From assembly GCA_903892415.1 (NCBI GenBank), contig CAITIQ010000394.1, forward strand, positions 1-64,000: DNA of 64,000 nucleotides, written 5' to 3'. Source of the DNA: an uncultured delta proteobacterium (GTDB taxonomy: Bacteria > Myxococcota_A > Polyangia > Polyangiales > Polyangiaceae). The notes under the pieces were generated by a model. It had not been told where the DNA came from, searched no databases, and was given only the letters and a program-made list of their open reading frames with translations. The number at the start of each line of letters is the position of its first letter. Position 1 is the first letter of the stretch. Of this stretch, positions 33,331 through 43,093 are shown piece by piece. The position numbers were made by a program, and so were the translations under genes.

Positions 33331-35130
33331 ATGGCGTTGGTGTCGATGAGGCTCGCGGGCGGACTCATGCTGGTTGCGGCCTGTGAAGCGCCCAGCTCGG
33401 TAGCCCCGCCCGGGTCTTCGGGGCCGAGTTCGTTGGGGTCTGGTTCTTCGACGCCCAGCGCGGCTTCGCTCGCTGCGGCCAGCAGCAGCGCCGCTCCAAG
33501 CTCGACGGCTGCACCTTCGGCGCTCGAGCTTTGCCTCGCTGACGACGGCGGTAAGCCGGCTGCGGTTTCGCTGCGTTCACGGGCGATGGCGGCGCAGTGT
33601 GTGGCGCTCGCCGGCGCCGAACCCGAGGAGCAGCAGACGTTCTTTCGCAAGGCGCAGGAAGCCTGTGCAGCTGGCGGTGCCCAGGCCTGTGAAAGCCAAG
33701 CGCGCTGCCTCACGCTCGGCTGCGGCGTCCCGGCCTCGGCGGAGGCTGGGCTCGGGCTTTTGAGTCCGCGTTGTGCGAGCGGGGAGGTGCAAGCCTGCGA
33801 GACGTTGGGCGAGCTGCAGGCCGTGTGGGCAGTGGACCCAGCGGCGCGCGCCGCAGGCGAGGGCCCACTGCAGCAGGCCTGCACGGCAGGGCGAAACGCC
33901 GCGTGCGTGAACCTCGCTCGCTTGCTCGCGGATGCCCCGCAGGCGAACGAAGCCCAGCTCAAACGGGCTGCGGAGCTCGCCAAACAGGCTTGTGATCGGC
34001 AGTCGCTCGTGGGCTGCGTTTTGCTTGGAAACCTGCACGAGGTCGGCGACGGCGTGGCCTTGGAGCCGCCGACCTCGGTGGCGCTGTACACCCGCGCTTG
34101 TGACGGCAAAGAGCCGCTTGGCTGCAAGAGCCTGGCGGTGATGTTGGCCAACGGCCTAGGCACCAAGCTCGATGTCGCACGCGCCCTGACGCTGTTCGAG
34201 TCGGCGTGCGCGGCCGGCAATCAGGAGGCCTGCACCGAGCTGGCGGTGCGGCAAATCAACGGCGCGGGGATCGCGCGCGACGCCGTCGCTGGGCAGCGCC
34301 GCTTGGAGCGACTCTGTGATGACGGCCTGCCGCTCGCGTGCGCCAATCTAGCCGGCTCGCTGATCAGTGAGCCGCCGCCCGATGTGAGCCGCGCCAACGC
34401 CCTCAGCCGCGCTGCTTGTGTCGAGGGCGAACCGCTTGGTTGCTGGATGTTCGGTCGGCTTTTGCTCGACGCGCCTGGGCTCGATGGCGCGAACTTCGAT
34501 GCTGCTGCGGTACGCGGCAACGCTTGTCTCGCGTCTTCCTGCGCGCGCGGGCATGCTTCGAGCTGCGTCGATTTGGGGGCCCATCATTTCAAAGGCACTG
34601 GGGTCGCAGAGAGCCGTGAACAAGCGCTCTCGTACTATGAGCAAGGCTGTGACTTGGGCAGCACCTTCGGCTGTGTGCAAGAGGCGCTCGTGCTTCTAGC
34701 CGATGAGCCGAAGCCAGCGGAGGTCACCTGGGCGCGCGATCTGCTGACCGACGCTTGTGACAAAGGCTCGGCCGTTGGCTGCGGAAATCTCGGTGTTTTG
34801 TACGGCCTCGGACGAGGCGTCCCCAAAGACTTACCGCGCGCGGTTCGATTGTACGAGCAGGCCTGCGAGGCGAAGGAGTTCAGCTTTTGTTACGCGCTCG
34901 GATTGCTCTACCAGACCGGCGCCGAGCTGCCGAAGAACCTCAAACAAGCGGCGGTGTACTACGAGCGGGCCTGCAGCGGCGGAGACGGGAAGGCCTGCAC
35001 CAACCTCGCCGTGCTCGTCGCCGCAGAGCCAAGCGCAGCCAGCCAAACGCGCGCGGCCGAGCTTTATCGTCGGGCCTGTGAGTTGAAGGATGAACTCGCC
35101 TGCGAGAACCTCAAGCGGCGGGGAATGTGA
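33331..35130 (+). CDS. Sel1-repeat secreted lipoprotein
   Basis: About 599 residues: lipoprotein signal ending LMLVAACEA, a Ser/Ala/Pro linker, then Sel1-like (SLR) repeats of about 36 residues, each with Cys (for example GCVLLGNLHEVGDGVAL, GCKSLAVMLANGLGT, GCGNLGVLYGLGRGV). The Cys pairs recall Helicobacter Hcp proteins, where each repeat is disulfide-bonded. Likely a periplasmic or surface scaffold. ATG 33331 is used; the frame goes on upstream through the tandem array to 33130 but those residues encode repeat DNA. Its stop overlaps the SNF2 start by 4 bp. Confidence 0.82.
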   Translation: MALVSMRLAGGLMLVAACEAPSSVAPPGSSGPSSLGSGSSTPSAASLAAASSSAAPSSTAAPSALELCLADDGGKPAAVSLRSRAMAAQCVALAGAEPEEQQTFFRKAQEACAAGGAQACESQARCLTLGCGVPASAEAGLGLLSPRCASGEVQACETLGELQAVWAVDPAARAAGEGPLQQACTAGRNAACVNLARLLADAPQANEAQLKRAAELAKQACDRQSLVGCVLLGNLHEVGDGVALEPPTSVALYTRACDGKEPLGCKSLAVMLANGLGTKLDVARALTLFESACAAGNQEACTELAVRQINGAGIARDAVAGQRRLERLCDDGLPLACANLAGSLISEPPPDVSRANALSRAACVEGEPLGCWMFGRLLLDAPGLDGANFDAAAVRGNACLASSCARGHASSCVDLGAHHFKGTGVAESREQALSYYEQGCDLGSTFGCVQEALVLLADEPKPAEVTWARDLLTDACDKGSAVGCGNLGVLYGLGRGVPKDLPRAVRLYEQACEAKEFSFCYALGLLYQTGAELPKNLKQAAVYYERACSGGDGKACTNLAVLVAAEPSAASQTRAAELYRRACELKDELACENLKRRGM

Positions 35131-38100
35131 CCTCGGCTGAGTCGGGCCAGGCGACCAGCACGCTCACGCCGCCCCACCGAACCAGCGCTGAGCTCGAGCA
35201 GTGGCTTCTGGAGCATGACCTCGCGCATCTGGGCCGGCTTCCGCTCGAGGCTGTTGCGGCCGAGCTTTCGCCTGCGCTTTGGCCACAACTGCGCGCGGCC
35301 AGCATCGGTCGCCGTCTCAGTGAGCTGATGAGCGAAGAGACGCTGAGCGCCTCGACGTTGGGCCCGCGCTTCAAACAGCTGCTCGCGCCGCTGGTATGGC
35401 GTTTCTTCGCGCAGGAGCTCGAGCAAGCGCAAGCGGCGCAAAGCGAACTTGGCGAGCGACTGAGCCCCCCGAGTGAAGCGCGCACTGCGGCGCTCCACGC
35501 CCAGCTGTTGCAACTGCGCACCGGGCAGCCGCTTCAGCCCGCGCGCCCGCAAAGCCAATTGCCGCTCACCGCCTTGCGCGTCGAACCGGCGCTGCCGGGC
35601 TTTCGCTTCGTCGAGCCCAACGCTTGGTTCGCCTTGCCGCGTTCGGCGGGGAACTTCTTGCGGCCGGAGGTCGTGCTCACGCTCGGCGTGAGTCCACGCA
35701 GCGAATGCTCGTGCCGCAGCCAGCGTTGTGTTCATCAGCTGGCGGCGTTCGACACTGCGCTCTTGTGGCTGAAACAAGCGCCGAACAAGCGCTTCCTCGA
35801 GCAAGTGAGCGAGTTGACGAAAGCCCCCTGGGAGCGGACGCTGCAAGCGCTCGGGCAGGCGATGGAGAGCGCGCGAGCACGGCCGGCGCTGGATCTGCGC
35901 TTTCGCTTGGGCGTCGTTTCGGACGAGGTGCGAATCGAAGCGTGGCTGCACAAGCAGGACAAACATGGCAAGGAGCTCACGCCCAGCGCGGTCTCGCGCA
36001 AGCAGCTGCTGGAGCGTTACTCCGCCGAGCTATCAGCGCGCGATCGCGCGATCGTCGCGTTGCTGACCGACGCCGGTGCGCCAGCGTCGCGCGCGTTGCT
36101 CGAGTCGCTGATCGGCCATCCGCAGCTGGTGCTCGCCTCGGCGCCGGACCAGTCCGCGCGCATCGACCGCGCTGCGGTGGGGCTCGTAGCGGAAGAGCGC
36201 AACGGCGCGCTGCGGCTCACCGCCGGCGTCGATGGAACCGCGTTGCCGACGAGCTTGTGTCAACGCATTGCGCGGGCCAAATCAGGCGACCTTTTGTTCT
36301 TGTTCGATGGGGCGCGCCTCTCGCTCTTGGACGCGAAGCCCGCTGTCAGCTCGGCGCTCCAGGTGCTGGTGCAACAAGGGGACTTGTTCCCGGCCGAAGC
36401 GCAAACGGCGCTGCTTTCGTCGCTCTCGAGTTGGGCGCGCGAGGTGCCGGTGGCGATGCCGCGCAGCGTGCTCGGCGAGGCCGCTTTGCCCACGACAGCG
36501 CCGGTGTTGCGGCTCGCGGCGCAGGCCAATGGGGCCGTTCACGTCGAGGTCTTGGTGCGTCCGCTCGACGCCGGGCCAAGCGTGGTTCCCGGCCGCGGCG
36601 TTCGCGATTTGCACCTGCGGCGAGGGGACAAAGCGGTGCACGTGGTGCGCGATTTCGCCCAGGAACTCGCAGCCACCAAGCAGCTGATCGCCGAGCTCCC
36701 GCTTGCGACGGCGGAGCCCCTGGAAGACTTGCCGTTTCAATACCGTTATCCGAGCGCGCAGGGCGCGCTGCAGCTGCTCGCGGTTTGCGCCGAACGCACG
36801 CCTGCGCCGGAGGTCGAGTGGGTGGGCTTGCCGGTGCGGCTGCTCGGCACGGCGCAGGCGGCGATGTTGCGGGTGATGGTGAAGCGCCGCAGTGAGTGGT
36901 TCGGCGTGCTCGGGGGCCTTTCGGTCGAGGGCGAGCGTGTGGAGTTGGGCCGGCTGCTCGACGCCGTCCGACGCCGTGAGCGCTACGTCGAGTTGGATGG
37001 CCGCGGTTACCTCGAGTTGGATGAAGCTCTGCGCAACCATCTCGCGCTGCTCGCCGATCACGTACGACCGGTGGGGGACCAGCTCGAGCTCGGCCCTTCG
37101 GCGAGCAGCGCTTTGCACGCGCTCGAGCGCGCCGGTGCACAACTCGATCGCGACGGCGCCTTCTGTCAGTTGGAGGCGCGCACGAGCGCAGCGATGGCGC
37201 TCATGCCAGCCGTTCCCAGCGGCCTCACCAGCGAACTGCGCAGCTATCAAGTCGAGGGTTATCGCTGGCTCGTGCGGCTCGCCGAGTCCGCCGCTGGCGC
37301 GATCTTGGCCGACGATATGGGCCTCGGAAAGACGGTGCAGGCGCTGGCGCTCTTGCTCGAACGCAGCCAACGAGGGCCAGCGCTGGTGGTGGTCCCGACC
37401 TCGGTCGCCTTCAATTGGCGAGCCGAGGCCCAACGTTTTGCGCCTGGCCTCAGGCTGCGACAATACGGCGCCGAGCCGACGGCGAGCGGTGAGCGCCGCG
37501 AACGCGCTGAGCTGCTGTCCACGCTCGGTCCGGGCGAGGTGGTGCTGGTCAGCTATGCGCTCTTGCTCCGCGACCGCGAGGCCTTCGCGAAGGTCGCCTT
37601 TGCCACGGCGATCTTCGATGAGGCGCAGAACCTCAAGAACGCTACCAGCCAGCGTTTTCGTGCGGCCAAAGGGCTGAAGGTCGAGTTCTCGGTGGCTCTC
37701 TCCGGGACGCCGATGGAGAACCACCTGGGCGAGCTGTGGAGCCTCTTTCATTTGGTCTACCCGCAGCTGCTCGGGAGCTGGGAGAGCTTTCGACGTAGGT
37801 TCGCGGCGCCGATCGAGAAACAGCTCGATCCCGAGGCCGCACCGGCGTTGGGCCGGGTGATCGCGCCCTTCCTGCTGCGGCGCACCAAGCTCGAGGTCGA
37901 AGCGGAGCTACCGGCGCGCACCGAGATCAGCGTGCCGGTGACGCTCTCGACGAACGAGTGGCAGCTGTACGAGGACGCCCGTTTGGCAGCGCTCTCCGAC
38001 CTGGAGACGCGCAAGTCGAAGTTGCGCGAACAAGAGCGCCGGGTGGAAGTGTTGGCCGCGCTGACCCGTTTGCGGCTGTTGGCCTCGCACCCGCGCCTCT

Positions 38101-38657
38101 ACGACGAGCGCTCGCTCGTGGTCTCGTCCAAGCTCGAGCGGCTGCTGCGGCTGTGCGCCGAGCTGCGCGCGCAAGGCCAGCGTGCCTTGATATTTAGTCA
38201 GTTTACTTCGCACTTGGCGCTGGTGCGCGAGGCGCTCGAGCAGAGCGGCCTCGAGTACCTCTATCTCGACGGCTCCACGCCAGCGAAGGCTCGCGGTGAG
38301 CTCGTGCGCGACTTTCAAGAAGGGTCAGCGCCGCTCTTTCTGATCTCCCTCAAAGCCGGCGGCGTGGGCCTCAATTTGACCGCGGCTTCCAACGTGATCC
38401 TGCTCGACCCTTGGTGGAACCCAGCGGTCGAGGACCAAGCCGCCGATCGCGCGCATCGGCCGGGGCAAACCAAGCCGGTCACCATCTATCGGCTGATCTC
38501 GCTCGGCACGATCGAAGAGCAGATGCTCACCCTGCATGCGCAAAAGCGAGCGCTGGTTAGCAAGGTGCTGTTGGGCGAGCGAGCGCCCGCAGGGCTCGGG
38601 GCCGAGGAGTTGGTGGAGCTCTTGCGTGGCCCGGGGGCGGCCTCAGCGAAGCCCTAA
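35127..38657 (+). CDS. SNF2-family helicase with SWIM-type zinc finger
   Basis: A 1176-residue DNA-dependent ATPase of the Swi2/Snf2 family. An N-terminal CxCx(5)CxH motif (CSCRSQRCVH, about 194-203) is a SWIM-type zinc finger. The helicase core shows motif I ADDMGLGKT (about 728-736), motif II DEAQ (about 830), motif III LSGTPMENH, the C-terminal RecA domain with LIFSQFTSHL and VILLDPWWNPAVEDQAADRAHR (motif VI RAHRPGQ), and IEEQM. Such proteins remodel protein-DNA complexes or assist RNA polymerase. GTG 35127 overlaps the Sel1 gene stop, a curious pairing of a cytosolic ATPase with a secreted lipoprotein. Confidence 0.93.
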   Translation: MTSAESGQATSTLTPPHRTSAELEQWLLEHDLAHLGRLPLEAVAAELSPALWPQLRAASIGRRLSELMSEETLSASTLGPRFKQLLAPLVWRFFAQELEQAQAAQSELGERLSPPSEARTAALHAQLLQLRTGQPLQPARPQSQLPLTALRVEPALPGFRFVEPNAWFALPRSAGNFLRPEVVLTLGVSPRSECSCRSQRCVHQLAAFDTALLWLKQAPNKRFLEQVSELTKAPWERTLQALGQAMESARARPALDLRFRLGVVSDEVRIEAWLHKQDKHGKELTPSAVSRKQLLERYSAELSARDRAIVALLTDAGAPASRALLESLIGHPQLVLASAPDQSARIDRAAVGLVAEERNGALRLTAGVDGTALPTSLCQRIARAKSGDLLFLFDGARLSLLDAKPAVSSALQVLVQQGDLFPAEAQTALLSSLSSWAREVPVAMPRSVLGEAALPTTAPVLRLAAQANGAVHVEVLVRPLDAGPSVVPGRGVRDLHLRRGDKAVHVVRDFAQELAATKQLIAELPLATAEPLEDLPFQYRYPSAQGALQLLAVCAERTPAPEVEWVGLPVRLLGTAQAAMLRVMVKRRSEWFGVLGGLSVEGERVELGRLLDAVRRRERYVELDGRGYLELDEALRNHLALLADHVRPVGDQLELGPSASSALHALERAGAQLDRDGAFCQLEARTSAAMALMPAVPSGLTSELRSYQVEGYRWLVRLAESAAGAILADDMGLGKTVQALALLLERSQRGPALVVVPTSVAFNWRAEAQRFAPGLRLRQYGAEPTASGERRERAELLSTLGPGEVVLVSYALLLRDREAFAKVAFATAIFDEAQNLKNATSQRFRAAKGLKVEFSVALSGTPMENHLGELWSLFHLVYPQLLGSWESFRRRFAAPIEKQLDPEAAPALGRVIAPFLLRRTKLEVEAELPARTEISVPVTLSTNEWQLYEDARLAALSDLETRKSKLREQERRVEVLAALTRLRLLASHPRLYDERSLVVSSKLERLLRLCAELRAQGQRALIFSQFTSHLALVREALEQSGLEYLYLDGSTPAKARGELVRDFQEGSAPLFLISLKAGGVGLNLTAASNVILLDPWWNPAVEDQAADRAHRPGQTKPVTIYRLISLGTIEEQMLTLHAQKRALVSKVLLGERAPAGLGAEELVELLRGPGAASAKP

Positions 38658-38688
38658 ACAGCCTGCGGTGCGGGCCGGGCCCACCACT

Positions 38689-39873
38689 TCAGTCCATCTC
38701 CTGGACCTTCTTGCACGCAAGCTTGACCTCGGCGTCGCAGGCGCGTTTGTAGGCCTTCTTTGCCAAAGCTGGGTCGCTCGTCTCGGTCATCAGCCCAAGG
38801 TTGAAGCAACCATCCGGATCATTGGAGATGGCGCAGGCCTTCTCAGCGAAGGGAATCGCCTCCGCGTAGCGGTCGGCGAAGAAGAGCATGCCGGAGAGCG
38901 CCGAACAGCCGCGCGAATCCCCGAGGTCGCAGGAGCGAAGCAGGTGACGCAGCCCTTGTGGAATGCTGACGTCCATGTCCTTACCGAGGATCTCGCTGAT
39001 GCCCAACATGCGGCAGGCTTTGCCCTCGTTTTTGTCGCAGCGCGCTACGCAGTCGCGTGGGTCCTCACAAGCGTCGTCATCGTACAAGACCCCAAACGTC
39101 GCATCGACCTCCAGCTTGCCGAGCCCAGCGCCAATCTTGGCCAGCTCGAGCCCCAATACCGCCTGGCAATCTTGTGGCGGCCGGATCGAGCCGTCGGCCG
39201 CTGAGTTGCAGCCGCTGAGGGTGCCGCCCGCTTGCGGCGCCGCGTTGGAGATCCCGGCCTCAAAGATCTGCTCGACCGTCCGCGGCGTGTTGGCCTCACT
39301 CGTCGCGAGGGCGAACGCCCCGCGCGTAGCGCCGACGACGACGTGGGTTGCGCCCGCGCACTCACCCTGAAGTTCCGTCTGCGTGAAGGAGGACGAGGGA
39401 CTCAGCTGCTCACCAACGATGGCCAGGCCGAGATCGAGTTTGTGCTTGCTCGCGGCCTTGCTTTGGAAGCCGTTCACCAGCTCCTCTGCGCCGAGCGGGA
39501 GCGCCGCGCGGATCTGCTCCGCCGTCTCGAGGTAGAGCACCGACTGCTTGGGGCGCGCGCCACGAAATGTGTAGTTGCCTGACGCTTTGCAGCGTTTGAG
39601 CAGCGTTAGCTTGTTGCAAGAAAAAGAGACCACCGTAAGGTCTTTGGCGTCCAAGGCGAGCTCGAGCTCGGTGCGCTGCAGATTGGGCAAGCCGACGACG
39701 TAAACGCTCGAGGTCTCCGCGTTGCTATCGCAGGCCGCGGCGACCACGGTGGGGATGGTCGTGACCGTGACCGGCGCGGGCTCGAGTGCGCTACCACCGC
39801 AGCTGACCGCTGCGAGCAGCAGCGCGGATGCTGGCAGGAGGAGGCCGGGTAGCGCTTGCTTGGCGAAAGACAT
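38689..39873 (-). CDS. Lipoprotein with C-terminal Sel1-like repeats
   Basis: A 394-residue lipoprotein with signal ending LAAVSCGG. The N-terminal two thirds are unrecognised with a VVSFSCNKLTLLKRC region. The last 130 residues contain Cys-bearing SLR-type helices (GLRHLLRSCDLGDSRGCSALSG, KACAISNDPDGCFNLGLM). ATG 39873 lies exactly 6 nt after CATCCT of a TGA-CATCCT -10-like element. It is divergent from the PAP2 phosphatase. Function unknown; possibly a surface scaffold. Confidence 0.7.
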   Translation of the reverse strand: MSFAKQALPGLLLPASALLLAAVSCGGSALEPAPVTVTTIPTVVAAACDSNAETSSVYVVGLPNLQRTELELALDAKDLTVVSFSCNKLTLLKRCKASGNYTFRGARPKQSVLYLETAEQIRAALPLGAEELVNGFQSKAASKHKLDLGLAIVGEQLSPSSSFTQTELQGECAGATHVVVGATRGAFALATSEANTPRTVEQIFEAGISNAAPQAGGTLSGCNSAADGSIRPPQDCQAVLGLELAKIGAGLGKLEVDATFGVLYDDDACEDPRDCVARCDKNEGKACRMLGISEILGKDMDVSIPQGLRHLLRSCDLGDSRGCSALSGMLFFADRYAEAIPFAEKACAISNDPDGCFNLGLMTETSDPALAKKAYKRACDAEVKLACKKVQEMD

Positions 39874-39907
39874 CCGGCCAGGATGTCAGGTCTTCGGTGA
39901 GAAGAAA

Positions 39908-40879
39908 ATGAAGTCACGGCAACGGTCGTTGCATGCCCGCCGGTGGGTTCAAGCGGAGAGCCTTGCGCTTGCGACCGCGGCGCTTGCGTGGGCCTCGCAA
40001 GCTCGGGCTGATGAGCTCGCGCCGACGACTTCGACTTCTTCCAACGCTTTCACCTTCGAGCCAGCCGATGGCTTGGACCTCTCGACAAGCGCGAGCTTTG
40101 CGCTCGCGAGCCTCGTCTTCCAGGCGCTACCCCCGACTTCAAGCCCGCTGCTCGGGCCCGGCTACGACCGCGAAACAGGCTCTGTGCGTGGTGACGCCAG
40201 CTCGATTCGTTTGCCGCGGCTCGCCGAAACGACCGTCCCTTCCTGGGCGGCCGGCGTTGCAGCGCTGCTCACGGTTCAGCTGCCGATCGGAGTCGGCTTG
40301 TACGACGGCGTGCACGACGGCGATTGGCGTGAGGCCTTCGAGATCATCGCTGGGGCCGGGCAGAGCGTTAGCTTCAGCCTGTTTACCTCGGAGTCGCTCA
40401 AGCGCGCCTTTGGTCGCTTGCGGCCGGACTTTCTCGGGCGCGTGGCGGTGTACGAGCGCACCTGCTCTGCGGACCCGGATGGAGAGGCCTGCAAAGAGGC
40501 CGAGACCACGGCCTTTCTCGATGGGCAAATCAGCTTCCCCTCGGGTCATACAGCGATCGCCTTTTCGGCGGCGGGCTACTCAGCCTTGGTGCTCGGTGGC
40601 CGATTCATTTGGGGCGCGCAGGGTAGCGAGGTAACGGCGCCGATCGCCGGCTTGACGAACCTAGCGATGTTGGGCGCGGCAACCTGGATCGGCGTCAGCA
40701 GGCTCGAAGACCATCACCATCACGCGACCGACGTGCTCGGCGGCATGGGCATCGGACTATTCTGGTCCAACATTGCGTATTGGACGCGCTTCGAGCTGGG
40801 CGGTCGCGTTCGCAAGGAGAGCCCTGTGCAACTCGGACCCGGCCCAGGTGCGGGTCTCTCGTTGTCGGGGCTCTTGTAG
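39908..40879 (+). CDS. PAP2-family membrane-associated phosphatase
   Basis: A 323-residue exported protein with a signal peptide (to about residue 35, ASQARADE). The phosphatidic acid phosphatase 2 motifs are complete: KRAFGRLRP (165-173), PSGH (211-214), and SRLEDHHHHATD (264-275), supplying the catalytic and nucleophile-assisting His. This family dephosphorylates lipid or isoprenoid phosphates in the membrane/periplasm. ATG 39908 is preceded by GGTGAGAAG. Divergent from the Sel1-like lipoprotein. Confidence 0.9.
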   Translation: MKSRQRSLHARRWVQAESLALATAALAWASQARADELAPTTSTSSNAFTFEPADGLDLSTSASFALASLVFQALPPTSSPLLGPGYDRETGSVRGDASSIRLPRLAETTVPSWAAGVAALLTVQLPIGVGLYDGVHDGDWREAFEIIAGAGQSVSFSLFTSESLKRAFGRLRPDFLGRVAVYERTCSADPDGEACKEAETTAFLDGQISFPSGHTAIAFSAAGYSALVLGGRFIWGAQGSEVTAPIAGLTNLAMLGAATWIGVSRLEDHHHHATDVLGGMGIGLFWSNIAYWTRFELGGRVRKESPVQLGPGPGAGLSLSGLL

Positions 40880-40904
40880 CGCCGCGTGGCAAACCCCACC
40901 AAAG

Positions 40905-41579
40905 TCAGTTCACCCCCGCAAAAATGGTCTGGCAACAGCCAAAGCTGAGGTTGGAGCAAGGCGAGCTGTTGCTGGTGCAGGTTCCTTGGAGCACGTCGTC
41001 GCGGAAGCAGTTGCACTGCCAATCACCCATCACGATGCTGCAGTCCGCTGCGACTTGGCCGGCGCAAACGCCTGTGCAGGTGCACTCGAGCGCAGCGCTG
41101 CCGCAGCTCTCAGGCTGGCAGCCGCCCAAACAGGCTGTGTAGCCTGCGAGCTCTGCCTCGCACTCGTTGTCAGGCGCCTGACAGTCGGGGCCAATGAACG
41201 GCGCCCAACACAAGAGCAGCTGGTCATAGGCGTCGAGGCACGAGGTTGGGATGCCCGGATCTTGGCAAAACTCGAAGCAGCCACCGTTGGGGAAACAGTC
41301 GGGGTTGGTGTCGCAATACGCTTCACAGCCTTTGGATGGCGCTTGTCCGCCCGGCCCCGGATCCCCGCCAACTCCGCCGCCAAACCCACCAAATCCGCCG
41401 GCTCCGGGACCAGCGCCTTGCCCAGGACCAGCACCTTGACCGGGACCCGCTCCTTGTCCTGCGGCTCCCTGCGCCTGTCCGTCATCCTCGACAAAGACCA
41501 CCTTGCCGCCACATCCGAGCGCTAGCGGCAGCACCAACCACAATCGGTTCAACCGCGCCTGACGACTCGAGATTTTCAT
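40905..41579 (-). CDS. Cys-rich lipoprotein with GQGAGP repeats
   Basis: A 224-residue lipoprotein with signal ending LPLALGCGG, a linker of GQGAGP hexapeptide repeats (an 18-bp tandem repeat, about 41402-41460), then a Cys-rich C-terminal module of about 140 residues with roughly twenty Cys (CEAYCDTNPDCFPNGGC, CTCTGVCAG, CCQTIF). A surface protein of unknown function. Its ATG is at the end of a strong leaderless-type promoter. Confidence 0.75.
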   Translation of the reverse strand: MKISSRQARLNRLWLVLPLALGCGGKVVFVEDDGQAQGAAGQGAGPGQGAGPGQGAGPGAGGFGGFGGGVGGDPGPGGQAPSKGCEAYCDTNPDCFPNGGCFEFCQDPGIPTSCLDAYDQLLLCWAPFIGPDCQAPDNECEAELAGYTACLGGCQPESCGSAALECTCTGVCAGQVAADCSIVMGDWQCNCFRDDVLQGTCTSNSSPCSNLSFGCCQTIFAGVN

Positions 41580-41613
41580 GCGGGCAATCTGCCAAACCGG
41601 TCAGGGAAATCAA
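41580..41613 (-). promoter_or_regulatory. Putative leaderless promoter of the GQGAGP lipoprotein
   Basis: Reading the minus strand: TTGATT (41613-41608), 16-bp spacer including TGG, CAGATT (41591-41586), then 6 nt to ATG 41579. Both hexamers are reasonable and no Shine-Dalgarno is present. Confidence 0.55.
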
Positions 41614-41701
41614 CGCTCGAATGACGTGCGCTACCTGAGCCCACTGCACTGCCGCAAACTCACCAGCCCTCGGGAGCCATGCTAGCCTCAAGCCACTTTC
41701 G

Positions 41702-43090
41702 ATGGGGACTAGCACGAGCTTTGCTGAAGGGACGATTGTCGCCGAGCGTTATCGCTTGCTCGCTCGTCTCGGCAATGGAGCCATGGGGGAAGTTTGGAAG
41801 GCCGAACATCTGTCCCTTCGTTCGCTGTTTGCGCTCAAGCTGATTGACCCAGCGCTGCTCGACGATGGCTCGGCGCGGGATGAGCTCTTTGCTCGCTTCG
41901 CGCGTGAGGCGCAGGCCTCGGCTCAGCTGCAAAGCCCCCACGTGGTGCAAGTTACCGATCACGGTCTCGACCGCGGGATTCCCTACATTGCGATGGAGTT
42001 GCTGCAAGGCGAGACGCTCGGTGCGCGGCTCGATCGCGTGGGTTCCATCTCGGTGCAAGAGACCGTGAAGTTCATGAGTCACGTGGCCCGAGCGATGACG
42101 CGCGCACACGATGCCGGGATCATCCATCGCGACCTCAAACCCGAGAACATCTTCATCGTGCGTAACGAGGACGATGAGATCGCCAAGGTGCTCGACTTTG
42201 GGATCGCCAAGTTGACGCGCTCGTCGCTCGATATCGGCTTGAAAGCAACGAGCACAGGGCAGCTCTTGGGAACGCCTTGCTACATGAGCCCGGAGCAGGC
42301 GACGGGCGCGCAGCTCGATCACCGCTCGGACCTTTGGTCGATGGCCGTGATCACCTTCGAGTGCTTGACCGGCTCGCTGCCGTTCCTTTCAACGAACCTG
42401 GGCGACATGATCCTTTCGATCTGTTCTCGCCCGTTGCCGGTCCCGAGTCAGGTTGCCCCGGGACTGCCGCCCGCTTTCGATGCTTGGTGGGCTCGAGCCG
42501 CCTCGCGTGAAGTGAACGCTCGCTTTCCCTCGGCTCGGGCCATGATCGAGGCGCTGCGTGATGCCTTGTCAGGGCTGGACGGTCCTCGTCCTGAGATCGC
42601 GGCTGGGCCGGTCGCGGCGATTGAGGTGAGTCCGCCATCGCTTGTGGATCGCGGAACCATTTCTCCCGTAACGACGAATCGCACGCGGGCTGCACGCGAA
42701 CGCAAACGACGAACGCAGTTTCTCTATTGGGGTATCGGCGCGGGCGCCGTGGGGGTGCTTGTCGGCGCTGCCTTGGCCTTTCCGAGCCTTTGGTCGAGCG
42801 GCGACAAGACGCCCCAGCCCGCTGCCAGCGAGCTCGCCAAAGAGACGTCGCAGCAGGCCGCGCAGCCCGCTGGTCCCTCGGTGACAACGCCAACCGTTAC
42901 GCTTGCGACTGCGCCTAGCGTGACACTTTCCGCCGCTCCAGAGGTCACCGCCTCCGCCAGCTCCAACGCGAGCGTTCAGCAGCCAGCTCGGCCTGTGGCA
43001 GCACCCGTCGTCGTCTCTTCCAAGCCAACCGTCAAACCCCCATCCACGGGCAAACCAGTTGGTCCCACCGACCCTCGCCTAGGTCTTTGA
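41702..43090 (+). CDS. Eukaryote-like Ser/Thr protein kinase, membrane-anchored
   Basis: A 462-residue Hanks-type kinase that phosphorylates Ser/Thr on proteins. Visible: glycine loop GNGAMGEV (24-31), ATP Lys46 in ALKLID, catalytic HRDLKPEN (142-149), DFG (165-167), SPE (196-198). After the kinase domain a single TM segment (about 339-361, IGAGAVGVLVGAALAF) leads to a Thr/Ala/Pro-rich extracytoplasmic tail. No sensor domain is recognisable in the tail. TGCTAGCCT (41680-41688) upstream is an extended -10. First gene of an operon with the next two lipid-anchored/membrane proteins. Confidence 0.93.
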   Translation: MGTSTSFAEGTIVAERYRLLARLGNGAMGEVWKAEHLSLRSLFALKLIDPALLDDGSARDELFARFAREAQASAQLQSPHVVQVTDHGLDRGIPYIAMELLQGETLGARLDRVGSISVQETVKFMSHVARAMTRAHDAGIIHRDLKPENIFIVRNEDDEIAKVLDFGIAKLTRSSLDIGLKATSTGQLLGTPCYMSPEQATGAQLDHRSDLWSMAVITFECLTGSLPFLSTNLGDMILSICSRPLPVPSQVAPGLPPAFDAWWARAASREVNARFPSARAMIEALRDALSGLDGPRPEIAAGPVAAIEVSPPSLVDRGTISPVTTNRTRAARERKRRTQFLYWGIGAGAVGVLVGAALAFPSLWSSGDKTPQPAASELAKETSQQAAQPAGPSVTTPTVTLATAPSVTLSAAPEVTASASSNASVQQPARPVAAPVVVSSKPTVKPPSTGKPVGPTDPRLGL

Positions 43091-43093
43091 TCG

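Noticed and set aside
36282..37751. 489-codon minus-strand ORF inside the SNF2 gene
   Set aside because: Shadow of the helicase, which carries all SNF2 motifs in the plus frame.
38667..38685. GC-rich hairpin between the SNF2 gene and the Sel1-like lipoprotein gene
   Set aside because: The stem is short with a bulge and has no T run on either side, so I do not call it a terminator.
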